Shown here piece after piece: positions 45,455 to 57,000 of a stretch of 64,000 nucleotides of DNA (position 1 is its first letter; each line of letters starts with the position of its first letter). The position numbers and the translations under genes were made by a program. The stretch comes from Tupaia tana. Lineage: Eukaryota; Chordata; Mammalia; Scandentia; Tupaiidae. Location of the stretch: positions 19,707,127-19,771,126 of the forward strand of contig JAKSZU010000026.1 of assembly GCA_026018925.1 (NCBI GenBank), in the 5' to 3' direction. A model generated the notes under the pieces. The model saw only the letters and a program-made list of their open reading frames with translations. It made no database searches and was not told the DNA's origin.

Positions 45455-46262
45455 TTTTAGAGAGAGATTTTTGCCATAGGGTGCGTGCGCTCACTGGAGA
45501 GCAGAAAGAGACAGAGAAATGGAAAGTGAGAACTCACCCCCTGGGAGGATGGCCCCGCAATCCCTGCTCCTCCACCCTCCTCTTGGGATCTTGGGCACAC
45601 ACACACACCTGGCATGAGTTTTAAGCCACCTGGACCAGGACTCGAACCATGATCGACTCTGTGAGAGTCCAGTGACATAACATGACTCCATCTGCTGGTC
45701 CCCAGCCTGCGTCATTTCTTTTTATAAAGCACCAGTTAGCGTAATGGCTATGTCGCTGGACTCCCACGTAGTCGACCGCGGTTCGTGTCCCGGACCCGGT
45801 GGCTTAAAACTCACGCCGGGTGCGTGTGCGTGTGCGTGCGTGCCCAAGATCCCGAGAGGAGAATGGAGGAGAAGGGATTGCGGCGTGGCCATCCCCCTGG
45901 GGGGTGATTTCTCGTTTTCTGTCTCTCTGTCTCTCTCTGTCTGGCGAGCACACGCACCCTATAGCAAAAACCTCTCCAAAAAAAAAAATCACATGTTGCT
46001 ATTGGTGCGTTAATTGTGACAGGTGTGCTGTACCAACATAAGGTGTCAGTGACAGGGGAGGGCCGGACGTGGCCCAGCAGTAACACAGGGCTCTGCGAGG
46101 CTGATCCGCGGGGGAAGGTGCCGGGTCTGGGTCCAGGGACCCCCCCTCTCCAAGGATGCAGGGTGCGTGTGTCCGTGACTGAGGGCTGGTGGAGCCTGGG
46201 GGTGGATCGCAGAGTGCAAACCTGGTGGAAATGCTGTCTTTCGTATTCATGGAAGAAAAAAA
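45455..46262. repeat. Three SINEs including a very clean copy
   Basis: 45455-45705 long class (-); 45729-45987 long class (+, nearly undecayed, A box TAGCGTAATGG and B box GGTTCGTGTCC); about 46060-46262 type-2 SINE (+) ending ATTCATGGAAGAAA. Confidence 0.85.
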
Positions 46263-46321
46263 TACATTAAAAAAATCATAATGGGGGATAATTTTCTGGA
46301 CAATCTTTTGTTTAAAAATTT

Positions 46322-46375
46322 TTAAATGTATTTATTCATCCATTTATTTTAATGTGACCAGAGAGAGACAAAGAA

Positions 46376-46419
<44 letters not shown>

Positions 46420-46825
46420 TAAGAAAGTTAAAAAGCAAGCCACCAGGTCCAGGACTCCAACCGTGGTTGGCGATGTGGGAGTGTCCAGCTCCTTAACCAC
46501 CACGCCACCTGCTGGTCCCCATCTGGATAATCTTTGTTATTTTTCAGTAAATCTAAACCTTTCTATAAAACAAAATCTAGTCTGGCCAGGTGGTTAAGCA
46601 CATGGGCCCCACATGGCCTGCAGAGTGGTTCAAGCCCCGAGCCTAGTGGCTTGAGAAGCACGCTGGGAGCTTGTGTGTGCCTGCCCCAGTCCCGACCGGA
46701 GGGAGGAGGGCTGCGGTGTGCCCACGCCCCGCGGGACGGGTGCTTTCTCTCTCCCCCTGCTCTTTCGCTCTGTCGCTTTCTGGTGAGCGTGTGTGCCTGC
46801 TGGAAAGTTCAATAAATAAAGTCTA
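46322..46825. repeat. Two SINEs and a GA tract
   Basis: 46322-46520 short class (-) with (GA)n at 46381-46415; about 46580-46825 long class (+). Confidence 0.8.
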
Positions 46826-47286
46826 GTCACAGGAAAAACAAAGATCTGAGCGGCCGCCATGTGGAGCAGGGATTAGGAGGGCGGGCGGGGGTAGGGGGGT
46901 GTTACAACGGGCAGCCTCGGGGCTGTGGCCGGCCAGCTCTGCACAGCGAGGGGAGGAAGCCGGGCCTGCCTCAGGAAGCCGGGCCGACAGGTCTTGCCAA
47001 GACGAGCTGTGGGCACGGAGAGGGTGGAGCCGGGCAGGAACCGGGAGTTTCCAACGTGAGGTGGCACCTGGGGTCATTCACTGACGCACGTGACCAGGAG
47101 GGAAACGGGTTTTGGGGGAAACCTCCAAGGCTTCGTTTCTGCCACGGCAGGACCGAGGTGCCTTCAAACACGGAGAAGGAGCTGTTGAGGGCGAGGAGAA
47201 GCATTACCTGGCCTTCCGGTGAGGGCCGGGGCACCGCCGAGAGCGGGAGCCCGCCTACTGTGAAGGCCCCAGGTACTGCTTTTAAG
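46826..47286. other. Unique sequence, no gene recognised
   Basis: GC-rich; the open frames have no known domain. Confidence 0.5.
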
Positions 47287-47586
47287 AAGCTTCTAGTACT
47301 TTTTTTTTTTTTTTTGGAGAGGTTTTCGCTATAGGGCGCGTGCACTCGCCAGACAGACAGAGAAAGACATAGAGATAGAAAGCAAGAAATCACCCCCCAG
47401 GGGGGATGGCCACGCCGCAATCCCTTCTCCTCCATTCTCCTCTCGGGATCTTGGGCACGCACACACACGCGCCCGGTGTGAGTTTTAAGCCACGGGGTCC
47501 AGGACGCGAACCGCGGTCGACTACGTGGGAGTCCAGCGACATAGCCATTATGCTAACTGCTGGTTCCCAAAGCTTCTAGTACTTTT
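47287..47586 (-). repeat. Young long-class SINE with perfect 17-bp target duplication
   Basis: Complete - copy with a T16 end and an intact head (GCCATTATGCTAACTGCTGG). The flanking duplication AAGCTTCTAGTACTTTT is at 47287-47303 and 47570-47586. Confidence 0.95.
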
Positions 47587-48374
47587 GAAAAGCAAGCAGC
47601 ATATTAGGGAAGCCCAGATGGGCCAAATAAAGGAGGATAGAGGAGACCAGCTAGGGAAGTAAGAAATCAGAGGAGACTGCCTGGAGGCGGTGAGGCATGC
47701 AGGATGTCCAATCTGGATGGCCCGTCATCTTCCTGTTCTGGAAAAGACATCAGTTGTGTGGCTGCCTCTGGCTTCCAACCAGCTCAGAGGGTAGGAACTC
47801 ATAGCTGGCTGCTGACCAGGCCTTGTCAACCAGGGCCTCATGCAGGGCTGAGGTAACTGCCGTGAGTCAGCCTTCCGGGTCACAAAGTCTCCCGTGGCCT
47901 CAGAGAGCAATCTGGGGCTAGAGTGGGGACGGGTCTCCGTTACTGCCCCAGGGCCTGCCGAGTGGCCGCGCTGTCACACACGGACAGATGTCCCTGCGCA
48001 CTCTCAGGGTGCTCCTTCAGTCCCGGTGACAGGACGTCCTGAGGGGTCCGCAGGAAAGCGAGCTGCACTTCCTGATCCGCAGAGCGGGTGTGCCCTGGCA
48101 CGGTGCCCGCCCGGGGGCAGGGCGCGCGCTCCAGCCCTGTGCGTACATTTCCACTCAGCCAGAGGAGCCTCTGCCGGCCGATCAAGCCGCCGGCGCTCCC
48201 CTGGTTCTCGAGGCCCACGCCATCCCTTCCTTCTCCGTCCTGCCCAGGGCCCCCCGGCTCCCGCCCCACCGCCCGCTCCCTGCCCCGCTCACAGTCTGCA
48301 GACTCCCCGGCCCACCCCCTGCGGCGTCCATCTCCAAGTTCACGTCACCATTGCCCCGTACATGTCTTCGTTTC
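47587..48374. other. Unique sequence, no gene recognised
   Basis: Pro/Arg-rich frames on + near 48.0-48.5 kb run into the adjacent SINE and are not credible genes. Confidence 0.5.
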
Positions 48375-48760
48375 AGGCCAGCCGGGGATGGTGGGTGGAG
48401 CAGCTGGGCCCTACGTGGCCAGGTATACAGTTCAAGTCCCAGATCCAGAGCCCTGAAAAACTGTCGGGCATGTGTGCGTGCATGCCCAAAATCCCGAGAG
48501 GAGGCGGAGAAGGGATTGAGGTGTGGCCGTTCCCCCTAGGGGTGCTCTCTCACCGGCCCTCTGTCCTATCTGCCGAGTGCACACAGTCTCAAGCAAATTA
48601 AAATATATATACACACACATATATACACACACATATATACACACACAGAATTTATTACACACACACGTATAATGTGTGCAAATGGGGCCGGCCCTGTCGC
48701 CTGCTGGTTAAGGGAGCTGGATCCCACGTGACCAGCCACGGTTCAAACCCAGGCCCCTTT
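48375..48760 (+). repeat. SINE with an AT/AC microsatellite, then a SINE head
   Basis: Long-class copy at about 48375-48600 ending in (TA)n/(AC)n at 48603-48668, then a type-variant head at 48685-48760. Confidence 0.75.
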
Positions 48761-48915
48761 CGGCTCTGATGACAAAGCCGCCACGAACACTCGTGCACAC
48801 GTTTCGGGGCGGACGGGCTCTCATTTCTTTGGGGTACATAAACACCTCAGAGTGGGACTGCTGGTCCTACGGCCACTCCATGTTCAATGTTTTGAGGAAC
48901 TGCCAGACCACCATC
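48761..48915 (+). repeat. L1 3'-region fragment (old)
   Basis: TCATTTCTTTGGGGTACATA, GAGTGGGACTGCTGGTCCTA and TGTTTTGAGGAACTGCCAGA follow the order of the L1 3' region. Confidence 0.75.
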
Positions 48916-49394
48916 TAGATCATTCCTTCCCCAGACGCCCAAGGCTGGGGCCTCCCCACGCCCCGTTTGGTCTCGGCTGTCACTCCTGAGACCACGCTGG
49001 CTCAGACAGTGCCCCCCCCCCCCCCCCAGGTCGTGCCTTTGCTGTCGTCTTCCTATTCGGGCTCATCACCCGTCAGAATGCAGGCGGTCTTGAACCTCCG
49101 TTTCCCTGCGACCCGCAGCTTACGCAGTGCCTGGTGTGCGGGTCCACGTGCGCGCTCGCAGGGCGGCCTCAGCTTGTCAGAGGTAAAGGGCTGCAACGTG
49201 AGTTGTGTCACTGTCACTGCAGGTCGCTCTTAGGACAACCCACAAGTGACTCAGCTGCTTAAATGGCCGACTTCCTCCTGCCCTAGGGAAAGACAAGAAC
49301 CAACGAAGGGGAACGTTGGCTGGTGTTCTGCGTCCTCCCCTGTGGCGGCCGGTCTGCGACCTGGGCTACTCTGCTGGCCCAGGTAACCTTAGCG

Positions 49395-50075
49395 ACATCC
49401 AGTGTGGCCATCCCCCAGGGAGTGAGTTCTCGCTTTCTGTCTCTGTCTCTCCAGTGACTGCGTGCGCCCTATAGTTAAAAAAAAAAAAAAAAAAAAAGGA
49501 GCTGAACTGATATAAAGTCTCGGGCTAGCGTGTGAAAATGTCTGATCACTATAGTCTTCACCACCCTCATCCTCGGCCCATTTCAGGACTGCCATCTGCA
49601 GGCTGCTCATTCAGATGGAAGATACGAAGTGAGCTTCTACAAAGCTAAGGGAGGGGCCAGTAGGTGTCATGGTGGTTAGGGTGCTGGGTCCCACACGGCC
49701 AACTGTGTGGTTCTAGTCTCGGACCCGGTGGTTTGAAAAACATGCCAGGTGTGTGTGCGTGTGTGCCCGAAGTCCCGAGGGGAATGAAGGGGAAGGAACT
49801 TTGTCTCTTTCCTTCTCTCTCTCTCTGGCAAGCACTCTACAGCAAATTAAAACAAGATTTTTTCAAAGTTACAGGAGGCTTGGTCCATGGCCTAGTGGTA
49901 AAGAATCCAGATCCCCCATGGCTGACTGCAGCTTAAATCCTGGACCTGGAAGCTTGGAAACATACCACGCACATACGTGTTCATGCCTGAAATCCTGAGG
50001 GGGTGGAGAAACGGAGGGGAAGGGATGGGGGCGGGACCGTGTCCCACGGCGGAGCGCTTGCCCCTGTCCCCTCTC
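49395..50075 (+). repeat. Three SINE copies
   Basis: About 49395-49499 headless long class with A19; about 49652-49870 long class; about 49878-50075 diverged long class. The stretch 48916-49394 before them is unique. Confidence 0.7.
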
Positions 50076-50242
50076 GGTCCCGCATGCCTTCTGCTAACTA
50101 AGAAGGGAAGAGGTTAAAGGAGACATCGCAGTGTCCCTGAGGCCACTGAACCGTATGACCTGAAATGGTCAAAATGGCCGCTTTGGCGTTACCTGTTTTT
50201 ACCACAATTTTGGGAAGTAAACTTTAAAAACTAAGCCTTCTG

Positions 50243-50463
50243 GGGCCCGCCAGTAGCACAGCAGCTAAAACGCGGTGTTCGGTAGGGCAGTTCCACCCAG
50301 GAGGGTCCCGATTCAAGTCTGGAGGCCTCCCCGAGGGTGCCGGGCCCACGCTCGCCCAGGAGTGGCGTGTCGAGACCCTTTCAGGGGTGCCGTGTCCCTC
50401 GCTTGTTCTCAGAAGAGATAGGTAAACTTTTAAACAAATTAAACTTTTCCTGAGACCCTTGCC

Positions 50464-50494
<31 letters not shown>
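50243..50494 (+). repeat. Type-2 SINE ending at a (CA)n microsatellite
   Basis: GCCAGTAGCACAGCAGCTAA head and GAGACCCTTTCAGGGGTGCC tail, with (CA)n at 50465-50494. Confidence 0.75.
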
Positions 50495-50496
<2 letters not shown>

Positions 50497-51130
50497 CCGT
50501 TTCCTGTGTTATTATTTGAAATGATAGGCGCTGGGCCAGAAACCCCCTCAGCAGTAATGGCTGTTTCCAGAGTCCCTCTCTGTGGAATTTTCTAGAATGC
50601 CCGACCCTTTTCCCAGCCCTAGAGAAGGGTGGACTGCCAGCGGTTCTGAGAGGAGGTGGAAGGTTGTCTAGTACCCGCGGGTTTAAGCGCTCTGGTGAAG
50701 CGCACAGAACATAGACGCGGACCCAGTCGGCCATCTGCATGGCCAGACTCGGCGTCTAACCCGGACCCGGGCCGAGGCCGCCGGGCCGCCGGGCGCACCT
50801 GCACTGCTGGGCGCTTAGCGTCCAGTTCCAGGCCCCAGCAGAGCCCCAGGAGGTCCTCCCCGCACTGCCCATGCCGGTTGTTCACTTGGGTTTGGATGCT
50901 CCGACCCCCTGGGGAAAATTTAAATATTAAAAACGTACACGAGGCAATACCGTCACCCCCACGCGACGCGACTCGGAACGGCAGCTGCAGACACGCCGAT
51001 GGTCCCCGCGAGCGGCTGCTGAACGGCTCCGGGCATCCTCACGTGGGACACAGGCCTTACTGGTGAGATCCAGGCGTGTGCGCTGAGGCTGGCGTGGCCC
51101 ACCCTCCGTGCTGCCAGGCCTGAGAAATGC
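50495..51130. other. Unique sequence, no gene recognised
   Basis: GC-rich around 50.75-50.85 kb; no known domain in any frame. Confidence 0.5.
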
Positions 51131-51139
51131 AGCGCACAG

Positions 51140-52270
51140 GCCTCCTAGCCTGGGGGTCGGGGCGTCGGATCCCACAGGGCCGACTGCACAGCTCGAGTCT
51201 CGAACCTGCGGCTGGAGAAACACGCCAGGCACGTGCGCGTGCGTGCCCGAAATCCCGAGTGAGGAGGGAGGGGTTGCCCGTGGCCATCCCCCTCTGTCTC
51301 TGTCTGGAGAACACATGTGCCGATGGCAGACTGAAGCTGAAAGAAGGCACACAGCCACGGGCGATCGGTGACAGGCGGCCGCGGTGACAGGCGACTGCGG
51401 TCTGGTCCGGGCCTGCTCGGTGTTGCTGGGACGAGGTAACCGAGCCAGAGCCATTCGTGAAGAAAAGAGGCTTGTTCTGCTCACGGGTCGGCAGCCAGGA
51501 GAGGTCAAGGTTGGGCCGGCTTTTGCACACGGCACCGTAAGAGGAGGATGAGGAAGGGGCCTCGCCATCGAGGCCACCTCGCGGTGCGACAACCCGCTCT
51601 CACAGTGACTGCGACAACCTCGCGAGAGCAGAGCTCACTCCCCACCCGGAAACATCCCCCACGCGACCTCGCTGGGGCCCACCTCTGCACGGTCTCTTCC
51701 ACTGAGCCGAGCCTCATACCGGGTTTCTGTGGGGGCAAACCCCAAAACCACGACACTGAGCAGCAAAAGCCCGGCACAAGCGCACCCCGGGCCCCCTAGA
51801 TCGCAGGCAGTGTCCCGAGCTGGCAACTCCGGAGGCCGGGCAGACGGGGGGCGGGCGGGCGCTGCGGGAGGGCAGGGGTGCTCGTGCCCGTCTCTTTGGG
51901 GTGACGATGGTGTCCTGGAAGTAAGTGGGGGGACGGCTGCACAGCGCTGGCAGTGTACTGCGTGTCACTGATGATGGCCTCCCCGTTCTGTGTCCCATAT
52001 CACAATAAAACAAGTAAAAATGGATCGTGCCTTGGGACCAGCAGGCGGCGGAGCGGTTAGGTCGCTGGACTCCCACATGGCCGCCCCTGGGTTGAGGCCC
52101 GTCCCGTGTCTCGAACATCACCCTGGGCGCGTGTGCGTGTACCCGAGACCCAGGAGGAGACTGGTGGGGAAGGAATGAAGCGTGGCCTTCCCACTGGGGC
52201 GATTTCTCACTTTCCCTCTCGCCGTCTCTCTCTCTTCAGCACATACGCTCTAGGGCAAAACCTCTCTCAA
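51140..52270 (+). repeat. Two long-class SINEs around unique sequence
   Basis: About 51140-51350 (GATCCCACAGGG variant) and 52036-52270 (GGGACCAGCAGGCGGCGGAG head). The 51351-52035 interval is unique. Confidence 0.75.
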
Positions 52271-53171
52271 AATGTACACACGCACATATATTCGTACATA
52301 CGTGTTTCTGGGCACAGCTGTTACCCTGGGGTGGATCCTGGGGTGGAAAGGCACAGGCGGGAAAACGGGTGAGATAAAGCGAAGTAGGCGCCCCACTGGC
52401 TGGGAGGCCGGGTCGTCCAGCGGTGGCCGGTCAGCGGCCCGTGATGCTGGACGCCGACTGTGAGGCTAAGTGATGGCTGCAAGGTGGGAGTGTCCCTCAG
52501 ACCCCCCGGGGCCAGCACGTTCTTCCCTGCCTGGGTTTAAGGCTTCATTGAGTCCTGAATAGGTAGGAGGCTCGAGGCCGGCCCAGCTCTGGGGGCGGGC
52601 GGAGGACTGGGTGGGCCGGGGTCGGGCTGTCGGCCTCCACTTCCTGTGAGATGCGGGTACCGGCAGTTAAAATACCAACATTTTTCTACTTTGAGCTCAA
52701 GGATCAAGCTACCCGCACTCCTTCTGCCGCCTCAGGCTTCTCTACAACCCAGCAGCTAAATCCCCCGGGGGCCCTCTGTGTCCAGGCCAGTCCTCCGCCC
52801 TGACGGAGCTGTCCCACTGGTGGCAGCTCTCTGCACCCCGGGCTGGGCAGCGTGGGTGCCAGACCTGACAGAAAAGAACAGAGGCCGTTTGGGGGGCCTT
52901 GGCTACCCCAGGAGGCACAGACGTCCCTGAGATTTACAGAAGGCCCTCCTGTCACCCTGCACCAGGCCCACAGAGACAGACACAGACGCCTGCGCTGGAG
53001 AGTCTGGGGTCGCGAGGCGCACAGAGGGGTGCTCCTGACTGCGGGAGGCCGAGACCGCCCGGAGTCTCTGACTCGGCCAGGCCAGGCCAGGCCAGCCAGG
53101 AGGAGAGCTGGGTCTGCTGGGAAGACCTCACCAGGTGATGGGTGGATGGCCCAAGTAGAGGTCAGAGGTCA
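52271..53171. other. Sequence downstream of ABCB9, no gene recognised
   Basis: GC-rich unique sequence with a short CAGGC repeat near 53080-53097. Confidence 0.5.
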
Positions 53172-53190
53172 GGGCTCAGAGGTAGTACAC

Positions 53191-53196
53191 TTTATT
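53191..53196 (-). terminator. ABCB9: ABCB9 polyadenylation signal
   Basis: TTTATT on + gives AATAAA on the gene strand, about 900 bases past the stop. Confidence 0.65.
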
Positions 53197-53575
53197 GACC
53201 GGCGGGTTCTCCCAACATCTCGCAACCCCGGGGCAAAGCCAGTCCCGTCCACCAAACAGAAGAGGATGCATCCCGCAAACATCCGGGGCTCCAGCAGCAG
53301 GGTGGCAGGGGCGGGGAGGGCGGCTGCCAGCCTTGGGGAGGGGTAGGCAGGGCCACAGGGGCTAAAAGCATGGGGTGCCCAGCCCGGGCCACCCCTCAGG
53401 CCCTGCCAGGCCTGGTCAGCCCCTCGCTTCCCCAGCCAAGGTTCCTCGGGGGTCACAGTGAGACTGGCTTAGACTGGGGGGGCAGAGGGGGCCCCCGGGC
53501 AGACAGGGCCTCAGGCCCCCGCCACCCTTGGCCGGACTCACAGAGCTGGGAAGAGGGAGCGACAGAAAGGCCTGT

Positions 53576-53719
53576 CACTCCTGGCTCAGAAGTTTCTAGA
53601 ACATCTGGGTAAGCCCCTTCTCTGGGAGTAAAGGGTAGAGACCAGTTCTGTTCTGACATCCCCAGGCTGTAGGGAAGGGCAGTTCACTCCTGGCTCAGAA
53701 GTCTCTAGAACATCTGGGT
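53576..53719. repeat. 35-bp direct duplication in the ABCB9 3' UTR
   Basis: CACTCCTGGCTCAGAAGTTT and the next 15 bases (53576-53610) recur at 53685-53719 with a single T/C change. The offset is 109 bp. Confidence 0.95.
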
Positions 53720-54091
53720 GAACTTGCCCTCCGTTACTCCCAATTAGAAAAATGTTTTTGAAATCTAGGAGTTGACGGGGGTGTGTCAAACCGGGCAGTA
53801 AAAAACCCGGGGAGATCCTGGTTTAAAAAGGTGTCCTGGCAAGGAGCCCGGGGAGACCAGGTGGGAGGCCAGCAGACGGGGGTGTATGGCAGCGCGGGGC
53901 TGGCGGTGCCCAGGGACAGGGCGGGAACCGGGGCGAGATGCAGAAAGCGGTGATTCGTGGGCCATGGCAGGTCGCCAGCCAGCGCCACGGGCCTGGGCTC
54001 CCAGGGCAGCTGGGGGCTGCCGGGGGGCCCCGCGGGCACATCTTCCGGGCGGGAGCTGGGGCCTCTGCCCCAGGAGACGCGGGGCTGCGGG

Positions 54092-57000
54092 TCAGGCCTT
54101 GAGGCTGCCGTTGCCGGGCGGCTCCTTGCGGCTGGCTGTGTAGTCCGAGGAGGGCTCGAGCCCCAGCATCTGCCGCTGCACCAGCTTGGCGTAGAGGCCG
54201 CCCTGGGCCAGCAGCTGCTGGTGCGTGCCCTGCTGCACCACACGGCCCTTGTCCAGCACCACGATGAGGTGCGCCCGCTCCACGGTGCTCAGCCGGTGCG
54301 CGATGATCAGCACCGTGTGCTTCTGCAGGTTGCCGTGGATGGCCTGCTGGATCTGCGGGGACAGAGGGGCCAGAGGGGCCAGAGGGGCCGGGCTCGCAGG
54401 GCAGCTCCGCCCACAGCCCCAGGACCACCCTCTGCGGCTCAGCAGCCCTCACATGGAATGCTTGGGACCATAGGTGTTTCGGATTTCAGATTTATTTGTC
54501 TATATGCGCTCACCAGAAAGACAGAGAGAGAGAGAGACAGAAAGCGAGAAATCACCCCCCAGGGGGGATGGCCACGGTGCAATCCCTTCTCCTCCATTCT
54601 CCTCTCGGGATCTTGGGCACGCACGCACATGCACCCGGCGTAAGTTTAAGCCACTGGGTGCGGGACTCGAACCACAGTCAACTACATGGGAGTCCAGTGA
54701 CATAGCCATTATGCCATCTGCTGGTCCCAGATTTTTTTTTTAATTTTGAACTATCTGTATCTACATAATGAGACACCTTGTCTACACAGGAACTCATTTC
54801 TGTCTCACACACGCCTTAGAGGCATGGACAGAAGGTCATTTTATACACTAGTTTTATACTGCAGTGTTTTGACTGCAACCCATCACATGCGGTCAGGTGT
54901 AGAGTTTTCTACTTGGGATGTTGATGCTTGAAACATTTCGGATTTGGGAGCATTTCAGATTTCGGATTAGGGGTGCTCAGTCTGTAGCTGACGCTTAACC
55001 TCTCTGAGATTTCGGTTCCTCATAAGGCTAGCCCAGGACTTGGTTCTTGGGCTTCTGTCTGAAGGAAACCGAGGGGAATGGGAGAGCAGCCCCTACCCCA
55101 GGTCCTCTAGCCTTCCGGTTCCTTTTCTGACCGCCAGCATGGTGGGTTAACTGCGTAAGCCTCAAAGCTGACAAAACAGGACATCACACTCGGTCCCTCG
55201 CCTTTCCGAGAGTGCCCAAGGCTGGTTCTTAGCCAATCTTGCAGCCCCGGCTGCCCCGCTCTCTCACCCCGTTCCTCCCTTCGCCACTGTTCTGCTCCTC
55301 TGAATGCCACTAACCCTCCTGCCCGGAGGGGCCCCTTATCCGTTCCCCACATGAATTTAAAATAGTGTAAGCAGTTCTAACGACACTTCTGCTCCAAACC
55401 CTCGAATGGCGTCTTAGGATAAAATGCGAACTGAGGACTTTGTCAGACAGAAGTTCTTCTGCATGACGCTGTGACAGTGGGTACATGACAAATGCGTTGG
55501 TCAAAATTCATAGACCTGTATGCACCAAAACGGACCCCTGTGCACACTATAGATTTTAGCTAACGAGAGTGTATTCATGTAGGGGCCAGCAGGTGGCATG
55601 GTGGTTAAGGCACTGGACTCCCACAGGGCTGACCACGGTTCAAGGCCCGGACTTAGCGGCTTGCTTTCGCACTCTCTCTCTCTCTCTGGTGAGTGCACGT
55701 ACCCTATAGCAAATTAAGAAATAATAATACATAAAAAAAATAATTATTTAAAAAAGACTGCATTCCTGTAGGCTCATCAGTTGTAACAAATGTCTCACGT
55801 GAACACAGACGTGCTGATAATAGTGGAAATGAGGGGGTAGGGGAGTGGACGGGGCTGCCGGAATTCTGTACCTTCTGCTCAGTTTTCTGTAAATCTAAAA
55901 CTGCTCTAAAAATCAAGACTAGGGCCAGCCAGTGATGTAGGGGTTAAGGCGCTGCATCACATGGCTGGCTCCACGGTTCAAGTCCCAGACCCAGCGGCTT
56001 AAACATCACACCAAGTACGTGTGCGTGTGTGCCCAAAATCCTAAGAGGGGAATGGAGGAGAAGGGACTGCAGCATGGCCGTCCCCTCTGCCTGTGTGTCT
56101 CTCTCCAGTGAGCACACAAACTGAAAACAGAAAACGAGTTTCACAAGAATCCAGACTCAGTAGGGCCCCAGGGGCCTGCTTCTCCCTGCCTCAGTGTCCT
56201 CGCCTTTCTCTGCTCACCCCGCCCACCTGCCACATTGGCCTTTGGCTTGACTCGAACTCGCCAAACTCACGGCCCTCTCCAAGCCACTGCACCCCTACCC
56301 GTCTTCCCAGGATTCTCGTGGCCCCAGAACTCCCACAGCTGCCTCCCCTACTTTCGGTCTCAGCTCAAATGGTGCCTGATGTCCCCGGTTCCACACCGAG
56401 AGCCTCGAGCCCGGCAGTCATGCCTCCATGCAGACGTCTGCCCTGGGGGGCGAGGAAGCCCAGCGCGGCTCCCCTTCTGGTGACATGTAATCCTGTCTAG
56501 GATGTTCCCAGCCTCCCTAAAAGGCCTGCCTGACCGACTGCAGCAGTGGGATGCAAGCCCGCGAGGCTGACCCACGTGGGAAGGCTCTGGGTTCGCATCT
56601 GGAGCCCTCCCTGCACGTGCCAGGCACAAGTGGGCCCACGTTCCAGGGCTGGCTGGGGCTAGGGTGGAGGTGCTTTCTCTCTCGCTCATCATGGAAGAAA
56701 GAAATTAATAATAAATTTTAAAAATAAATAAATAAATAAATAAGGCCTGCCTGAGGAAGCTCAGTGTGGCCAGATGTGCCTGGGCTCTAGCTGAGGCCTG
56801 GTGACCGCCCCAACCACCTTCCTCCGAGCACTTATTGAAAAGTGCTTACAACTCTTCAGACCAGCAGATGGCACAGCAGTTATGTTGCTAGACTCCTACG
56901 TAATCGACTGTGGTTCAAATCCCAGACCTGGCGGCTTAAAACTCATGCGGGGCGTGTGTGTGTGTGCATGTATGTGTGTGTGTGTGTGCGCGTGCCCAAG

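Larger units (their letters stand above)
53172..54091 (-). other. ABCB9: ABCB9 3' untranslated region
   Basis: Sequence between the ABCB9 stop and the AATAAA on - at 53196-53191. It contains a 35-bp direct duplication (53576-53610 and 53685-53719, one mismatch). No SINE interrupts it, unlike most non-coding sequence nearby. The end is inferred from the signal. Confidence 0.65.

Noticed and set aside
45729-45800. tRNA genes at the heads of SINEs
   Set aside because: A and B boxes are present, but the heads do not close an acceptor stem and continue into the SINE body.
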